64,000 nucleotides of DNA from an uncultured Eubacteriales bacterium (GCA_900543625.1 UQSF01000009.1:32090-96089), one strand, 5' to 3'. Shown: positions 7,039 through 16,126, counted from the stretch's first letter. The notes: a model not told the origin generated them from the sequence alone. Program-made: numbers and translations.

Positions 7039-9726
7039 ATGGCAAAAAGACCGAATATTCTCAAGCTGGCCACGAAGATCAGCCTTGAGAGCATGACGTA
7101 CATGGGCATCACGTATGACGATCCCGAGTATAAGATCCTCGAGCCGATCATCGACGATGACATGTGTGCGATCATGATGCACGTGCGACTGGAGACCAAC
7201 CGCACGGTTGAGGAAGTGGCCAAGCGCGCAAGAAAGAGCGTGGAATTCACGCAGGAGCAGCTCGACAAGCTGTGCAAGACCGGCGCAGTCCGCTACCGCT
7301 ATGTGGACGGCAAGCGCTGCTACTTCTACCCGATCTGGGTCCCGGGCATCATGGAGGGCATCCTTGCCAACCGTGAGCAGTGCGACAAGTATCCCGTGCT
7401 CGGCGAGAGCTTCGAGGCGTACACCCGCCGCCGTCCGGAAATGCTCGCGCCGATGCTCGACTCCGGCAAGACCGGCATGTTCTTCATGCGCGTCATGCCC
7501 GTCATGAGCGCCATCGAGAACGACTCGCACGCCGCCTCCTATGACGAGGTGCGCACCCTCATCGAGAACGCGACCGCCATCAGCGTCGGTCCGTGCTCCT
7601 GCCGCCGTGCCCGCCGTCTCATGGGCGAGGGCTGCGGCCACCTCGAAGAGGATATGTGCATGTACCTCAACGACAACGCCCGCTGCTTCTCCGAGCAGGG
7701 GTATCACCGCCTCGTGACCAAGGAAGAGGCATATGAGATCCTCCAGCGCGCCGAGGACAACGGCCTCGTGCACGAGATCAACCAGACCCCCGGCTTCGAG
7801 GACACGAACGCCATCTGCAACTGCTGCGGCTGCTCGTGCTTCGCGCTGCGCATCGCGGAGCTGTTCCGCACGCCGCGCGCCATCCGCTCGAACTACATCG
7901 CCCGCGTGGATAAGGAAAAGTGCGTCGCCTGCGGTCAGTGCGTTGAAAACTGCCAGACCAACGCGCTCAAGCTCGGCCAGAAGCGCTGCGCGACCGATCC
8001 GCACATCTCCGACACCTACGACACCGACGCCAGCGTGCCGTTCCACCGTTCGAGCTACAACCCCGAGTACCGCACGAACCGCTCCGACGTCATGCCCAGC
8101 GGCACCGCCCCCTGCAAGGCCGAGTGCCCGGCGCACATCCCGGTTCAGGGCTACATCAAGCTCGCGTCCCTCGGCCGCTACACCGAGGCGCTGGAGCTCA
8201 TCAAGAAAGAAAACCCGTTCCCGGCCGTCTGCGGCCGCATCTGCAACAAGCGTTGTGAGGACGCCTGCACCCGCGGCAGCATCGACGATCCGATCGCCAT
8301 CGATGACATCAAGAAGTTCATCGCCGAGAAGGATCTCGAGGCCAGCACCCGCTTCGTGCCGAAGATGCTCAACCAGATCGGCCGTCCGTACCCGGAGAAG
8401 ATCGCCGTCATCGGCGCCGGCCCTGCCGGTCTGAGCTGCGCGTACTACCTCGCCGTCAAGGGCTACCCCGTGACCGTGTTCGAGAAGGAGTCCGTGCCCG
8501 GCGGCATGCTCACGCTCGGCATCCCGAGCTTCCGCCTCGAGAAGGACGTTGTCAACGCGGAGATCGACGTGCTCAAGGAGCTCGGCGTGGAGTTCCGCTT
8601 CGGCGTTGAGGTCGGCAAGAACATGACGCTCGACGCGCTGCGCGCGGACGGCTACAAGGCGATCTACCTCGCCGTCGGTGCCTCCAAGGGCACGCCGGCC
8701 GGCTGCCCGGGCGACGATCTGAAGGGTGTGTTCACCGGTGTCGAGTTCCTGCGCGCCGTGAACCTCGGCAAGCGCCCGACCATCGGCAAAAAGGTCGCCG
8801 TCATCGGCGGCGGCAATGTCGCCATCGACGTCGCGCGTGCCGCCGTGCGCCGCGGTGCGGACGTGACGCTGCTCTACCGCCGCGGCCGCGAGGAGATGCC
8901 CGCAGCGGACGAAGAAGTCGCCGAGGCCGAGGCCGAGGGCGTCAAGTTCCGCTTCCTGTGCGCCCCGGTCGAGATCCTGGGCGAAAAGGGCAAGGCCACG
9001 GCCGTCAAGGTCGAGACCATGACCCTCGGCGAGCCCGACGAGAAGGGCCGCCGCAAGCCCGTCGGCACGGGCGAGTTCGAGACGCTTGCAGTCTCCGCCG
9101 TCATCTCGGCCATTGGCCAGCAGATCGACCTGTGCGGCATCGACGCCGGCTCGAAGCTCCGGCTCGGCAAGCGCGGCACCGTGCTGGTTGACCCCGCAAC
9201 GTATCAGACCGACGAGCCCGACGTGTTCGCGGGCGGCGATCTTGTGACCGGCCCGAAGTTTGCCATCGACGCCATCGCCGCCGGCAAAGAGGCTGCCGTG
9301 TCCATCCACCGCTTCGTGCACCCCGGCCAGAGCCAGCTCATCGGCCGTGACCACCGCGACTACAAGTCGCTCGATCCCGCGACCGTGGCCGTGCCGATCG
9401 AGAGCTTTGACAACACCCCGCGCCAGCACGCGCACGACGGCTCCGCCGAAGAGGCGAAGAAGACCTTCCACGATCTGCGCGGTGTGTTCACCGAGGAGCA
9501 GATGAAGAAGGAGACCGAGCGCTGCCTCGGCTGCGGCGCGGTCGTCCTCAACGAGGACCAGTGCATCGGCTGCGGCATCTGCACCACCAAGTGCAAGTTC
9601 GACGCCATCCGCCTCGAGAAGGTCAACGACACGCACGGCCGTGAATACTTCCGCACCCTGCTGACCGTGGCCGGCAACACCCCCGCCGCCATCGGCCGCC
9701 TCGTGCGCAAGACGCGCGGCAGATAA
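7039..9726 (+). CDS. Multidomain Fe-S flavoprotein with GltD-like NAD(P)/FAD core
   Basis: An 895-aa soluble oxidoreductase. In order: an N-terminal domain of about 280 residues with Cys clusters CSCRRARR (about 186) and CNCCGCSC (about 258); a ferredoxin motif CVACGQCVENC (about 295); the Cys-rich GltD-type linker with CKAECPAHIPVQGY and CGRICNKRCEDAC; an FAD site IGAGPAGLSCAYYLA (about 457); an NAD(P) site VIGGGNVAIDVARAA (about 589); and a C-terminal ferredoxin-like CLGCG...CIGCGICTTKC (about 829-850). GltD-like modules pass electrons from NAD(P)H through FAD and Fe-S clusters to a partner. No glutamate synthase large subunit is present, so the partner may be the enoate reductase-like enzyme two genes downstream. 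That pairing is inference. Confidence 0.85.
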   Translation: MAKRPNILKLATKISLESMTYMGITYDDPEYKILEPIIDDDMCAIMMHVRLETNRTVEEVAKRARKSVEFTQEQLDKLCKTGAVRYRYVDGKRCYFYPIWVPGIMEGILANREQCDKYPVLGESFEAYTRRRPEMLAPMLDSGKTGMFFMRVMPVMSAIENDSHAASYDEVRTLIENATAISVGPCSCRRARRLMGEGCGHLEEDMCMYLNDNARCFSEQGYHRLVTKEEAYEILQRAEDNGLVHEINQTPGFEDTNAICNCCGCSCFALRIAELFRTPRAIRSNYIARVDKEKCVACGQCVENCQTNALKLGQKRCATDPHISDTYDTDASVPFHRSSYNPEYRTNRSDVMPSGTAPCKAECPAHIPVQGYIKLASLGRYTEALELIKKENPFPAVCGRICNKRCEDACTRGSIDDPIAIDDIKKFIAEKDLEASTRFVPKMLNQIGRPYPEKIAVIGAGPAGLSCAYYLAVKGYPVTVFEKESVPGGMLTLGIPSFRLEKDVVNAEIDVLKELGVEFRFGVEVGKNMTLDALRADGYKAIYLAVGASKGTPAGCPGDDLKGVFTGVEFLRAVNLGKRPTIGKKVAVIGGGNVAIDVARAAVRRGADVTLLYRRGREEMPAADEEVAEAEAEGVKFRFLCAPVEILGEKGKATAVKVETMTLGEPDEKGRRKPVGTGEFETLAVSAVISAIGQQIDLCGIDAGSKLRLGKRGTVLVDPATYQTDEPDVFAGGDLVTGPKFAIDAIAAGKEAAVSIHRFVHPGQSQLIGRDHRDYKSLDPATVAVPIESFDNTPRQHAHDGSAEEAKKTFHDLRGVFTEEQMKKETERCLGCGAVVLNEDQCIGCGICTTKCKFDAIRLEKVNDTHGREYFRTLLTVAGNTPAAIGRLVRKTRGR

Positions 9727-9737
9727 GGAGCAGCGCC

Positions 9738-10109
9738 ATGCATGAGATCGGTGTGGTGCGCGCCATGGTCAAGACCGTCACCGACTACGCGGCCGCCAAT
9801 CAGATCGATGAGATCTCCGAGATCGTGGCCGACTGCGGCGAGCTCTCGCTCGTCATTCCGGAGTACGTGGAGGAGCTCTATCCCCCCGTCGTGAAGGGCA
9901 CGCCGCTGGAAAACACGAAGCTCATCGTCAACATCGTGCCCGGCATGGCCGAGTGCGAGGATTGCGACGAGATCTTCAATGTCATCGAGTGCAACGGTTA
10001 TTGTCCGAACTGCAACAGCTTCAACAAAACGGTGCTGTCCGGCAAGGACTTTACCATCCGGGAGATCCATGTCCCGGAAGAACGTAAACCCGGGTCTGTG
10101 GAGACCTAA
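9738..10109 (+). CDS. HypA/HybF-like nickel/zinc metallochaperone family protein
   Basis: A 123-aa protein. It starts MHEIGVVRAMV, matching the MHE nickel-binding N-terminus of HypA, and has a zinc site formed by two CxxC motifs (CEDC and CPNC) at about residues 75-95. HypA delivers nickel to [NiFe]-hydrogenases, but no hydrogenase or hyp gene is in the window. The gene lies between two redox enzymes with gaps of 11 and 21 nt. It may be repurposed as an accessory or zinc-binding protein for this operon, or may serve a hydrogenase encoded elsewhere. Confidence 0.75.
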   Translation: MHEIGVVRAMVKTVTDYAAANQIDEISEIVADCGELSLVIPEYVEELYPPVVKGTPLENTKLIVNIVPGMAECEDCDEIFNVIECNGYCPNCNSFNKTVLSGKDFTIREIHVPEERKPGSVET

Positions 10110-10130
10110 AAAATAGAAGGAGCGTATTCA

Positions 10131-12209
10131 ATGAACGAAAAGTACAACGCATTGTTCACCCCCTGGAAGATCGGCAATGTCGAGATGAAAAACCGCATTG
10201 TCCAGTGCTCCATGGGCGGCACGTCCCTGTTCGGCTGGATGGAGCCGAACCACTTCGACAAGGAAGCAGCTTACTTCCTGCTCAACCGCGCACAGGACGG
10301 CGTGGGCCTGATCCTGCCCGGCATGCAGTGCATCCGCGATCCGCTGGGTATCCCCGGCCGTAAGTGGCTGTACCAGAACGACCAGATGTTCAAGCAGCTC
10401 AAGGAGTACATGGTCGAGTTCCACAAGACCGGTGCAAAGCTCTTCATCCAGCTCGCCGCCGGCATGGGCCGCTCCATGGCGATCAACGGCTGGATGACGA
10501 TGCTGGCCAAGAACAACTTCCTCAACAAGATCGTCAGCCCCATCGTCGACGTGCAGTACATCTGCGCCTCCGCTTCCGAGGTCCCGAACCGCTGGAAGGA
10601 AGACGTCATGTCCCGCCCGCTGACCGTCAAGGAGATCCAGGACATGGTGCACGCCTTCGGCAAGACCGCCAAGAAGCTGCGCGCTGCCGGCGTCGACGGC
10701 GTCGAGATCCACGCTGTCCACGAGGGCTACCTGCTTGACCAGTTCACCATGGCCAACTGGAACCACCGCACCGACCAGTACGGCGGCTCGTTCGAGAACC
10801 GTTTCCGCTTCCCGGTCGAGATCGTGCAGGAGATCAAGCGTCAGGCCGGCGCCGACTTCCCGGTGTCCCTGCGTTACTCCGTCGTCTCCAAGACCAAGGC
10901 CTGGGGCAAGGGTGCGATGCCGTACGAGACCGACTTTGAGGAGTTCGGCCGTGACATGGCCGAGTCCGAGAAGGCTGTCAAGTACCTCGAGGAAGCCGGC
11001 TACGACATGTTCAACTGCGACAACGGCACCTACGATGCGTGGTACTGGGCACATCCGCCTCAGTACATGCCCGACAACTGCAACCTCGAGTACGTCGAGC
11101 ACATCAAGAAGTTCACCAACTGCCCGGTCGTCTGCGCCGGCCGTATGGACCCCGTGAAGGCTGCCGAAGAGATCGCTGCCGGCCGTCTCGACGCTGTCGC
11201 CATCGCGCGTCAGAACCTCGTTGACCACGAGTGGATCCACAAGATCCTCAGCGGCCACGAGGACGAGATCAAGCCCTGCATCCGCTGCCACAACGGCTGC
11301 TTCAACATGGCCAAGTTCAAGGGCACCGCGAACCTCCAGAGCATGGACGACTCCCTGCACCTGGCTCGCTGCGCGCTGAACCCGACCACCATGCAGCACA
11401 ACAAGTACAAGATCGTCCCGACCCGCAACCCGAAGAAGGTCGCCATCATCGGCGGCGGCATCGGCGGCATGGAGTGCGCGCTCGTGCTCAAGCAGCGCGG
11501 CCACACCCCCGTCATCTTCGAGAAGACCAACGAGCTCGGCGGTCTGTTCCTCACCGCTTCCGCGATGAGCTTCAAGGAGAATGATAAGGAGCTCATCCGC
11601 TGGTACCTCAACGAGGTCGCCAAGGAAGGCATCGACGTCCGCTTCAACACCGAGGTGACCGACGTCAACACGCTCGGCGGCTTCGACGACATCATCGTCG
11701 CCAGCGGCTCCATCCCGCGCACCATGCCCTCCATCCCGGGCTTCGAGAAGACCCTCACCTTCACCGAGCTTCTCAAGGACAAGAAGGAAGTCGGCGACAA
11801 GGTCCTGTTCATCGGCGGCGGCCAGTCCTCCTGCGAGGCGGCTTACGACCTCGTGCTGCAGGGCAAGCACCCCATCATCGTCGAGTACGCGAACGACCTG
11901 ATCGCGGCACAGGCCACCTGCCTTGCCAACACCTCCTTCCTGCGTGACGCGATGGAGTACCACAAGGTCCCGACCTACCTCGAGTCCACCGTGACCGAGA
12001 TCAAGGACAACGGTGTCACCGTCAAGAACGTCAAGACCGGCGAGACCTTCTTCGTCGAGTGCGACAACGTCGTCAACGGCATCGGCTTTGTCCCGACTCC
12101 GGTCGGCGGCAAGGACAACAAGCAGGTCTTCCGCGTGGGCGACTGCGTTGCCATCGGCAACCTGCGCACCGTCATCTGGCGTGCTTGGGACGTCTGCATG
12201 AAGATCTGA
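10131..12209 (+). CDS. Old-yellow-enzyme / 2-enoate reductase-like NADH:flavin oxidoreductase
   Basis: A 692-aa enzyme with the 2-enoate reductase, 2,4-dienoyl-CoA reductase and BaiCD/BaiH layout. The N-terminal FMN TIM barrel (about 1-370) includes GVDGVEIHAVHEGYLLDQF followed by NHRTDQYGGSFENRFRF. A [4Fe-4S] motif CIRCHNGC with a later Cys is at about 383-412. An FAD site (IIGGGIGGMECALVL, about 437) and NADH site (FIGGGQSSCEAAYDL, about 557) follow. Such enzymes reduce activated C=C bonds of enoates, dienoyl-CoA or bile-acid intermediates. The substrate is not decided by sequence. It is the last gene before a strong terminator. Its regulatory link to the dehydratase locus at 53-56 kb suggests an unsaturated acid or acyl-CoA. 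Confidence 0.88.
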   Translation: MNEKYNALFTPWKIGNVEMKNRIVQCSMGGTSLFGWMEPNHFDKEAAYFLLNRAQDGVGLILPGMQCIRDPLGIPGRKWLYQNDQMFKQLKEYMVEFHKTGAKLFIQLAAGMGRSMAINGWMTMLAKNNFLNKIVSPIVDVQYICASASEVPNRWKEDVMSRPLTVKEIQDMVHAFGKTAKKLRAAGVDGVEIHAVHEGYLLDQFTMANWNHRTDQYGGSFENRFRFPVEIVQEIKRQAGADFPVSLRYSVVSKTKAWGKGAMPYETDFEEFGRDMAESEKAVKYLEEAGYDMFNCDNGTYDAWYWAHPPQYMPDNCNLEYVEHIKKFTNCPVVCAGRMDPVKAAEEIAAGRLDAVAIARQNLVDHEWIHKILSGHEDEIKPCIRCHNGCFNMAKFKGTANLQSMDDSLHLARCALNPTTMQHNKYKIVPTRNPKKVAIIGGGIGGMECALVLKQRGHTPVIFEKTNELGGLFLTASAMSFKENDKELIRWYLNEVAKEGIDVRFNTEVTDVNTLGGFDDIIVASGSIPRTMPSIPGFEKTLTFTELLKDKKEVGDKVLFIGGGQSSCEAAYDLVLQGKHPIIVEYANDLIAAQATCLANTSFLRDAMEYHKVPTYLESTVTEIKDNGVTVKNVKTGETFFVECDNVVNGIGFVPTPVGGKDNKQVFRVGDCVAIGNLRTVIWRAWDVCMKI

Positions 12210-12230
12210 TCCCATCTCTACAAACGCGAA

Positions 12231-12261
12231 ACTCCCTCCGGAAATCCGGAGGGAGTTTTTT
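12231..12261 (+). terminator. Terminator of the TetR-led redox operon
   Basis: The stem ACTCCCTCCGG / CCGGAGGGAGT (11 bp, AAAT loop) is followed by T residues, starting 21 nt after the enoate reductase stop codon. Confidence 0.9.
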
Positions 12262-12263
12262 GC

Positions 12264-12325
12264 TGTCAGAAAGCATTCCTTTTGACACAGAAATCGCCCC
12301 CGAGAGCCAAAGGCTCTCGGGGGCG
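12264..12325 (-). repeat. Short copy of the terminator-associated palindrome (copy G)
   Basis: An imperfect palindrome (TGTCAGAAAGC... to ...CTTTTGACA, 12264-12287) lies 7 nt beyond a 14-bp hairpin CGCCCCCGAGAGCC / GGCTCTCGGGGGCG (12295-12325). On the minus strand the hairpin follows the GDPD stop codon and probably terminates it. The order gene, hairpin, palindrome matches copies A, C and D, but the longer core is absent. Confidence 0.6.
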
Positions 12326-12360
12326 TCGTCTCTGTTAGTGTCTGTTTCGCCGCGTCTGGC

Positions 12361-13098
12361 TCACTCGCCCTGCGCGCGCAGCCAGCCGCTCGCCACGCCG
12401 GGGTAGTTCGTGATGATGCCCTCGCAGCCCCAGCGGTGGAGCTGCTCCAGACCCGCCATGTCGTTGACGGTCCAGACGTTCATCTTCACGCCGTGCTCCT
12501 TGCAGTCGCGCACGTTCTCATCCGTGAGCAACTCGATCGGCGGGTGGTAGCAGGCGAAGCCCGCCTGCTCACAGTAGTAACCGGGGAAGCCGCCGATGCT
12601 GTCCTCGAGCACGAGCGCGCCGACCTCGACCGCGTTGCCGCTGATCTCGAGGATGCGGCGCAGCGAGAAGTGGTTGAACGACGAGAACATGACCTTGTGC
12701 TCCAGACCGTAGCGCTCGATGGTGGCCCAGATCTTGCGCTCGATGTCGTGATAGTAGATCTTGTCGGTCTTGATCTCGATGTTGTGCCCGACGGTTTCGC
12801 CGGACGCCCACTCGCAGTATTCGTCGAACGACGGGATGCGCTCGGGGGCGTATTTGCCCGCGAAGCGTGCAGCGGCGTTGACCTGCCGCAGCTCGTCGAA
12901 CGTATGCTCGCAGATGCGGCCGGTGCCGTCGGTCGTGCGGTCGAGCCGCTCGTCGTGGATGACGACGAGACGGCCGTCGCGCGTCTCATGCACGTCCATC
13001 TCGATCGCGTCGCAGCCGACCTTGACCGCCTCGCGGAACGAGAGCATCGTGTTTTCCGGATAAGCACCGCTGTAGCCGCGGTGTGCCATAACTTTCAT
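12361..13098 (-). CDS. Glycerophosphodiester phosphodiesterase
   Basis: A 245-aa cytoplasmic enzyme of the GDPD family. It hydrolyses glycerophosphodiesters to glycerol-3-phosphate and an alcohol. Catalytic elements are visible: AHRGYSGAYPENT near residue 5, EMDVHETRDGRLVVIHDE near residue 33 (the conserved E, D and H) and EIKTD near residue 107. There is no signal peptide, so the substrate must enter the cell first. The gene lies 13 nt after the TRAP large permease gene and is probably the last of that operon. This suggests the transporter may bring in a glycerophosphodiester or that the operon serves lipid turnover. Confidence 0.9.
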   Translation of the reverse strand: MKVMAHRGYSGAYPENTMLSFREAVKVGCDAIEMDVHETRDGRLVVIHDERLDRTTDGTGRICEHTFDELRQVNAAARFAGKYAPERIPSFDEYCEWASGETVGHNIEIKTDKIYYHDIERKIWATIERYGLEHKVMFSSFNHFSLRRILEISGNAVEVGALVLEDSIGGFPGYYCEQAGFACYHPPIELLTDENVRDCKEHGVKMNVWTVNDMAGLEQLHRWGCEGIITNYPGVASGWLRAQGE

Positions 13099-13111
13099 GC
13101 AATTGTCTCCC

Positions 13112-14407
13112 TTAATAAATGAGATTCGGTATCAGCATCGTGATACCGGGGATATACGTCAGCAGCAGCAGCGCAATGAGCAGCGCGATGATAAACGGCA
13201 CGCACTCTTTGATAAATTCCTGCATCTTGCAGCCCGTGATGGACACGCAGGTGAACATCATCGAGCCGAACGGCGGGGTCAGACCGCCGATCATGATGTT
13301 GACGTTGCAGACGATGCCGAAGTGCACCAGATCGATCCCGGCGGCCTTCACGATCGGCACCATGAGCGGAGCGAGGATGATGAGCGCCGCGCCGCCCTCG
13401 AGGAACATGCCGACGATGAGCAGCACGATGTTCATGACCAGCAGCACGAGGAACTTGTTGCTGGCAAAGCTCGACACGGCGTTGAGCAGCATGGTGGGGA
13501 TGTTCTCCCAGTTGAGGTAGTAGCCGAACACGGTCGCCGACACGATGATGAGCATGACGGTGGCGGTGCCGGAGATGGTCTCGCGCAGGATGGGGATGAA
13601 GTGCTCCTTGCGCAGGCCCTTGTAGACGAACTTGCCCACGATCAGGCAGTAGAGCACGCCCACACCGCCGGCTTCCGTCGGCGTGAAGATGCCGAAGCGC
13701 ATGCCCATGATGATGCCCAGCGGGAAAAACAGCGCCCAGAAGGACTTGAGCGCCTGGCGGCCGATCTCGCCGAGCGTCGCACGGCGGGGGCGAGACGGCG
13801 CGTAGCCGCGCTTTTTGGAGATGATCGCCACGGCGATCATCAGCGTCACAGCCATGAGCAGACCGGGGATGTAGCCGGCGGCAAAGAGCTGACCGACGGA
13901 TGCGCCGGCGATCAGGCCGTAGACGATGAGGTTGATTCCGGGCGGGATGATGGGCGTGACGCACGAGGACGCCGCCGTGATCGCGGCGGAGAAGCCCTTG
14001 CCGTAGCCGCGCTTTTCCATCTCGGGCACGAGCAGCTTGCACTCCATGGCGGCGTCGGCGTTGGCCGAGCCGGAGCAGCCGCCCATGAGCATGCTCAGCA
14101 GGACGTTGATCTGCGCAAGGCCGCCGGGCAGGTGACCGGTGAGCGCATCGGCGAAGTCCATCAGCCGCGCGCTGATGCCGCCGTAGTTCATGATCGAGCC
14201 GCACATGATGAAAAACGGGATCGCAAGGAACGGGAACGACTGCGTGGACGTGATGAATTTCTGCATCAGCAGGTACGGCACGGTCGTCGTGTCAATGAAG
14301 CCGAAATAGGTCAGTGCCGCGGCAAAGAGCGCGTAGGCGATGGGGATGCCCGTGAAATACAGCACGAGCGCGATGATGATCGGCAGGATCGAAAGGAACG
14401 TGCTCAT
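13112..14407 (-). CDS. TRAP transporter large permease subunit (DctM family)
   Basis: A 431-aa, strongly hydrophobic protein with about 12 membrane segments. PFLAIPFFIMCGSIMNYGGIS and the GCSGSANADAA / TAASSCVTPIIPPGINLIVYG regions are typical of DctM/SiaM, the Na+-driven elevator domain of tripartite periplasmic-type (TRAP) transporters. Its start overlaps the stop of the small permease by 4 nt (ATGA). Partners are the DctQ-like and DctP-like proteins encoded upstream. TRAP systems usually carry organic acids such as C4-dicarboxylates, sialic acid or 2-keto acids. Here the ligand is unknown. Confidence 0.92.
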   Translation of the reverse strand: MSTFLSILPIIIALVLYFTGIPIAYALFAAALTYFGFIDTTTVPYLLMQKFITSTQSFPFLAIPFFIMCGSIMNYGGISARLMDFADALTGHLPGGLAQINVLLSMLMGGCSGSANADAAMECKLLVPEMEKRGYGKGFSAAITAASSCVTPIIPPGINLIVYGLIAGASVGQLFAAGYIPGLLMAVTLMIAVAIISKKRGYAPSRPRRATLGEIGRQALKSFWALFFPLGIIMGMRFGIFTPTEAGGVGVLYCLIVGKFVYKGLRKEHFIPILRETISGTATVMLIIVSATVFGYYLNWENIPTMLLNAVSSFASNKFLVLLVMNIVLLIVGMFLEGGAALIILAPLMVPIVKAAGIDLVHFGIVCNVNIMIGGLTPPFGSMMFTCVSITGCKMQEFIKECVPFIIALLIALLLLTYIPGITMLIPNLIY

Positions 14408-14886
14408 GCGTCCACCTCCCCGTCAAGTTTATTGCCGCTCTTGAGGTCTTTGATGAAAATGACGAGCGAGTAGATCGTCATCAGGCCGAAGCCGATGACC
14501 AGCGCCGTGTTGACCACGCTGGACGGCAGCTTTGTGATCGGCATGCGCTTGATCCAGGACGACTGGATAAACTGCACGCTGAGCACCGTGATGTAGCCGT
14601 TGATGACCACGAGCAGGGCGCTGGTGATCAGGTGCACGGCTCTGCGCGCGCCGGCGGGCAGCCGCTCCACGAGCAGATCGACACCGACGTGCTGGTGCTT
14701 GCGGTAGGCGTAGGCCGCGCCGATGAACACCGAGTACACGAAGCAGGAGGTGGCGACCTCCTCGCTCCAGATGATGATATAGTTAAACAGTTTTCGCGTG
14801 ATCACGTTGACGACGACAAGCACGATCGTCACGATCATCATCGCGCCCGCGATATACGCGTCGAGATTTTTCAGTACTTTTTTCAA
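14404..14886 (-). CDS. TRAP transporter small permease subunit (DctQ family)
   Basis: A 160-aa membrane protein with four predicted helices, the usual DctQ size. The motif IIWSEEVATSCFVYSVFIGAAYAYR resembles the conserved W-x-E-E region of the family. I chose the TTG at 14886 (MKKVLKNLDAY) because AGAGG lies 9 nt upstream and the length then fits; the upstream in-frame extension lacks a ribosome site and overlaps the intergenic hairpin. It couples to DctM by an ATGA overlap. Confidence 0.85.
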   Translation of the reverse strand: MKKVLKNLDAYIAGAMMIVTIVLVVVNVITRKLFNYIIIWSEEVATSCFVYSVFIGAAYAYRKHQHVGVDLLVERLPAGARRAVHLITSALLVVINGYITVLSVQFIQSSWIKRMPITKLPSSVVNTALVIGFGLMTIYSLVIFIKDLKSGNKLDGEVDA

Positions 14887-14925
14887 ATTTGCTTTCCTCT
14901 GCTTTCTGTGGCTTTGCTCAGCAAT

Positions 14926-14960
14926 GCCGGGTGTCCGGCAGCGTGTGCGGGACACCCGGC
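14926..14960 (-). terminator. Intra-operon hairpin between dctP-like and dctQ-like genes
   Basis: The 11-bp arms GCCGGGTGTCC / GGACACCCGGC flank a 13-nt loop and have no long U-tract on the minus strand. Such hairpins after a solute-binding protein gene often give partial termination or mRNA protection so that the binding protein is made in excess. Confidence 0.55.
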
Positions 14961-15007
14961 ATAAAAAGCCGGTATGGGGCTTCCGGCCGTCCGTCAGCGC
15001 GCAGCGC

Positions 15008-16045
15008 TCACTTGTTGGCCTGGCGGTACTCGGCGAGGATGGCCTGCGCCTGCTCGTAGAAGGTGGGCGTCACGCCGTCTTCCTTGACCATGCGCTCAAA
15101 CTCCGGCTGCACGGCGGCGCGGAACGCATCGACATCGACCTCGTTGAACGAGCAGCCCTGCTCCTTCTCGAGCTTGGCCTTCGTCTCCTCGAAGGAAGCG
15201 TTGGTGAAGTCGGTCAGTTCCTTAGCGCCCTTGGTGAACTCTTCCTGGATGATGGTGCGGTACTCTTCCGGGATGCTGTTCCAGACCTTGGTGCTGATGT
15301 AGGCGCCGCAGGTGCCCACGAGGTGGTTGGTCAGGGACATATTCTTGCACACTTCGGAGCTGCCGTTGGTGGAGTAAGCGTTCATGTTGCCTTCCAGACC
15401 GTCGATGACGCCCTGCTGCACGGCGGAGATCGTCTCAGCGAACGGCATGCCGGTGGGCGTGGCGCCCATGGCGGTGAGGCAGTTGATGTACATGGAGCTG
15501 TTCGGCACGCGGATCTTCATGCCCTTGAGGTCAGCGGGGGTCTTGATGACCTTGTTGGTCTGCATGCAGCGCATACCGACGTTGAAGTCGAGCGCGAGCA
15601 CGTGGATGCCGTAGTTATCTTCGAGCTTCTGGCACATATTCTTTACCAGATCGGACTGGCAGACGTAGGAGTACTCGTCGATGCTGTTGTACATCATGGG
15701 GCCGATGAGTGCTTCAAAGTCGATGTCGTAGTCGGCGAGGTAGGAGGGGTCTTCGCAGGCGATCCAGTCGGCGCCGTTGACGACCTGCTCGATGTTGTCC
15801 TTATAGACGGCGAGCTGGCTGGAGTCGTAGCACTGGATCTCGATCGCGCCGTTGGTGCGCTCCTTGATGCGCTGGGCGACCTGCTGCATCTCGATCGTGA
15901 GCTGCTCGGTCGTCGCAAAGACGTGGCTGAGCTTGAGCGTGAGGTGGTAATCATCGTTCGCGCCGGCCTTATCGCCGCCGCCGCCGCAGGCGCACAGTGC
16001 AAGCACCATGGTCAGGGCGAGAAGCATCGCAACAATTTTCTTCAA
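15008..16045 (-). CDS. TRAP transporter solute-binding protein (DctP family)
   Basis: A 345-aa extracellular lipoprotein. The N-terminus MKKIVAMLLALTMVLALCAC has a signal peptide and lipobox with the lipid-carrying Cys at 18 or 20. The DctP signature MKIRVPNSSMYINCLTAMGA (about 176-195) contains the conserved arginine that in this family binds the substrate carboxylate. It is the first gene of the TRAP-GDPD operon, facing a LacI regulator across a 250-nt divergent region. It should capture an organic anion outside the cell and hand it to DctQM. Confidence 0.92.
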   Translation of the reverse strand: MKKIVAMLLALTMVLALCACGGGGDKAGANDDYHLTLKLSHVFATTEQLTIEMQQVAQRIKERTNGAIEIQCYDSSQLAVYKDNIEQVVNGADWIACEDPSYLADYDIDFEALIGPMMYNSIDEYSYVCQSDLVKNMCQKLEDNYGIHVLALDFNVGMRCMQTNKVIKTPADLKGMKIRVPNSSMYINCLTAMGATPTGMPFAETISAVQQGVIDGLEGNMNAYSTNGSSEVCKNMSLTNHLVGTCGAYISTKVWNSIPEEYRTIIQEEFTKGAKELTDFTNASFEETKAKLEKEQGCSFNEVDVDAFRAAVQPEFERMVKEDGVTPTFYEQAQAILAEYRQANK

Positions 16046-16089
16046 GGTAGTTCCTTTCTGCTTAAAAAAGCGTTGAATTTTTCTCCGTC

Positions 16090-16126
16090 ATTTTAACGGC
16101 TCTCTGTGAAAAATGTTAACATTTTT
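16090..16126 (-). promoter_or_regulatory. Promoter with LacI-type operator before the TRAP operon
   Basis: The perfect 18-bp palindrome AAAAATGTTAACATTTTT lies at 16109-16126. On the minus strand TTAACA (16119-16114), within the palindrome, can serve as -35 with an 18-nt spacer to TAAAAT (16095-16090). A repressor bound there would block the TRAP promoter. The divergent LacI gene is the obvious candidate. Confidence 0.7.

Noticed and set aside
9738..10109. Calling the HypA-like gene proof of a hydrogenase locus.
   Set aside because: No hydrogenase subunit or other hyp gene is present. Only the fold and metal motifs can be supported.
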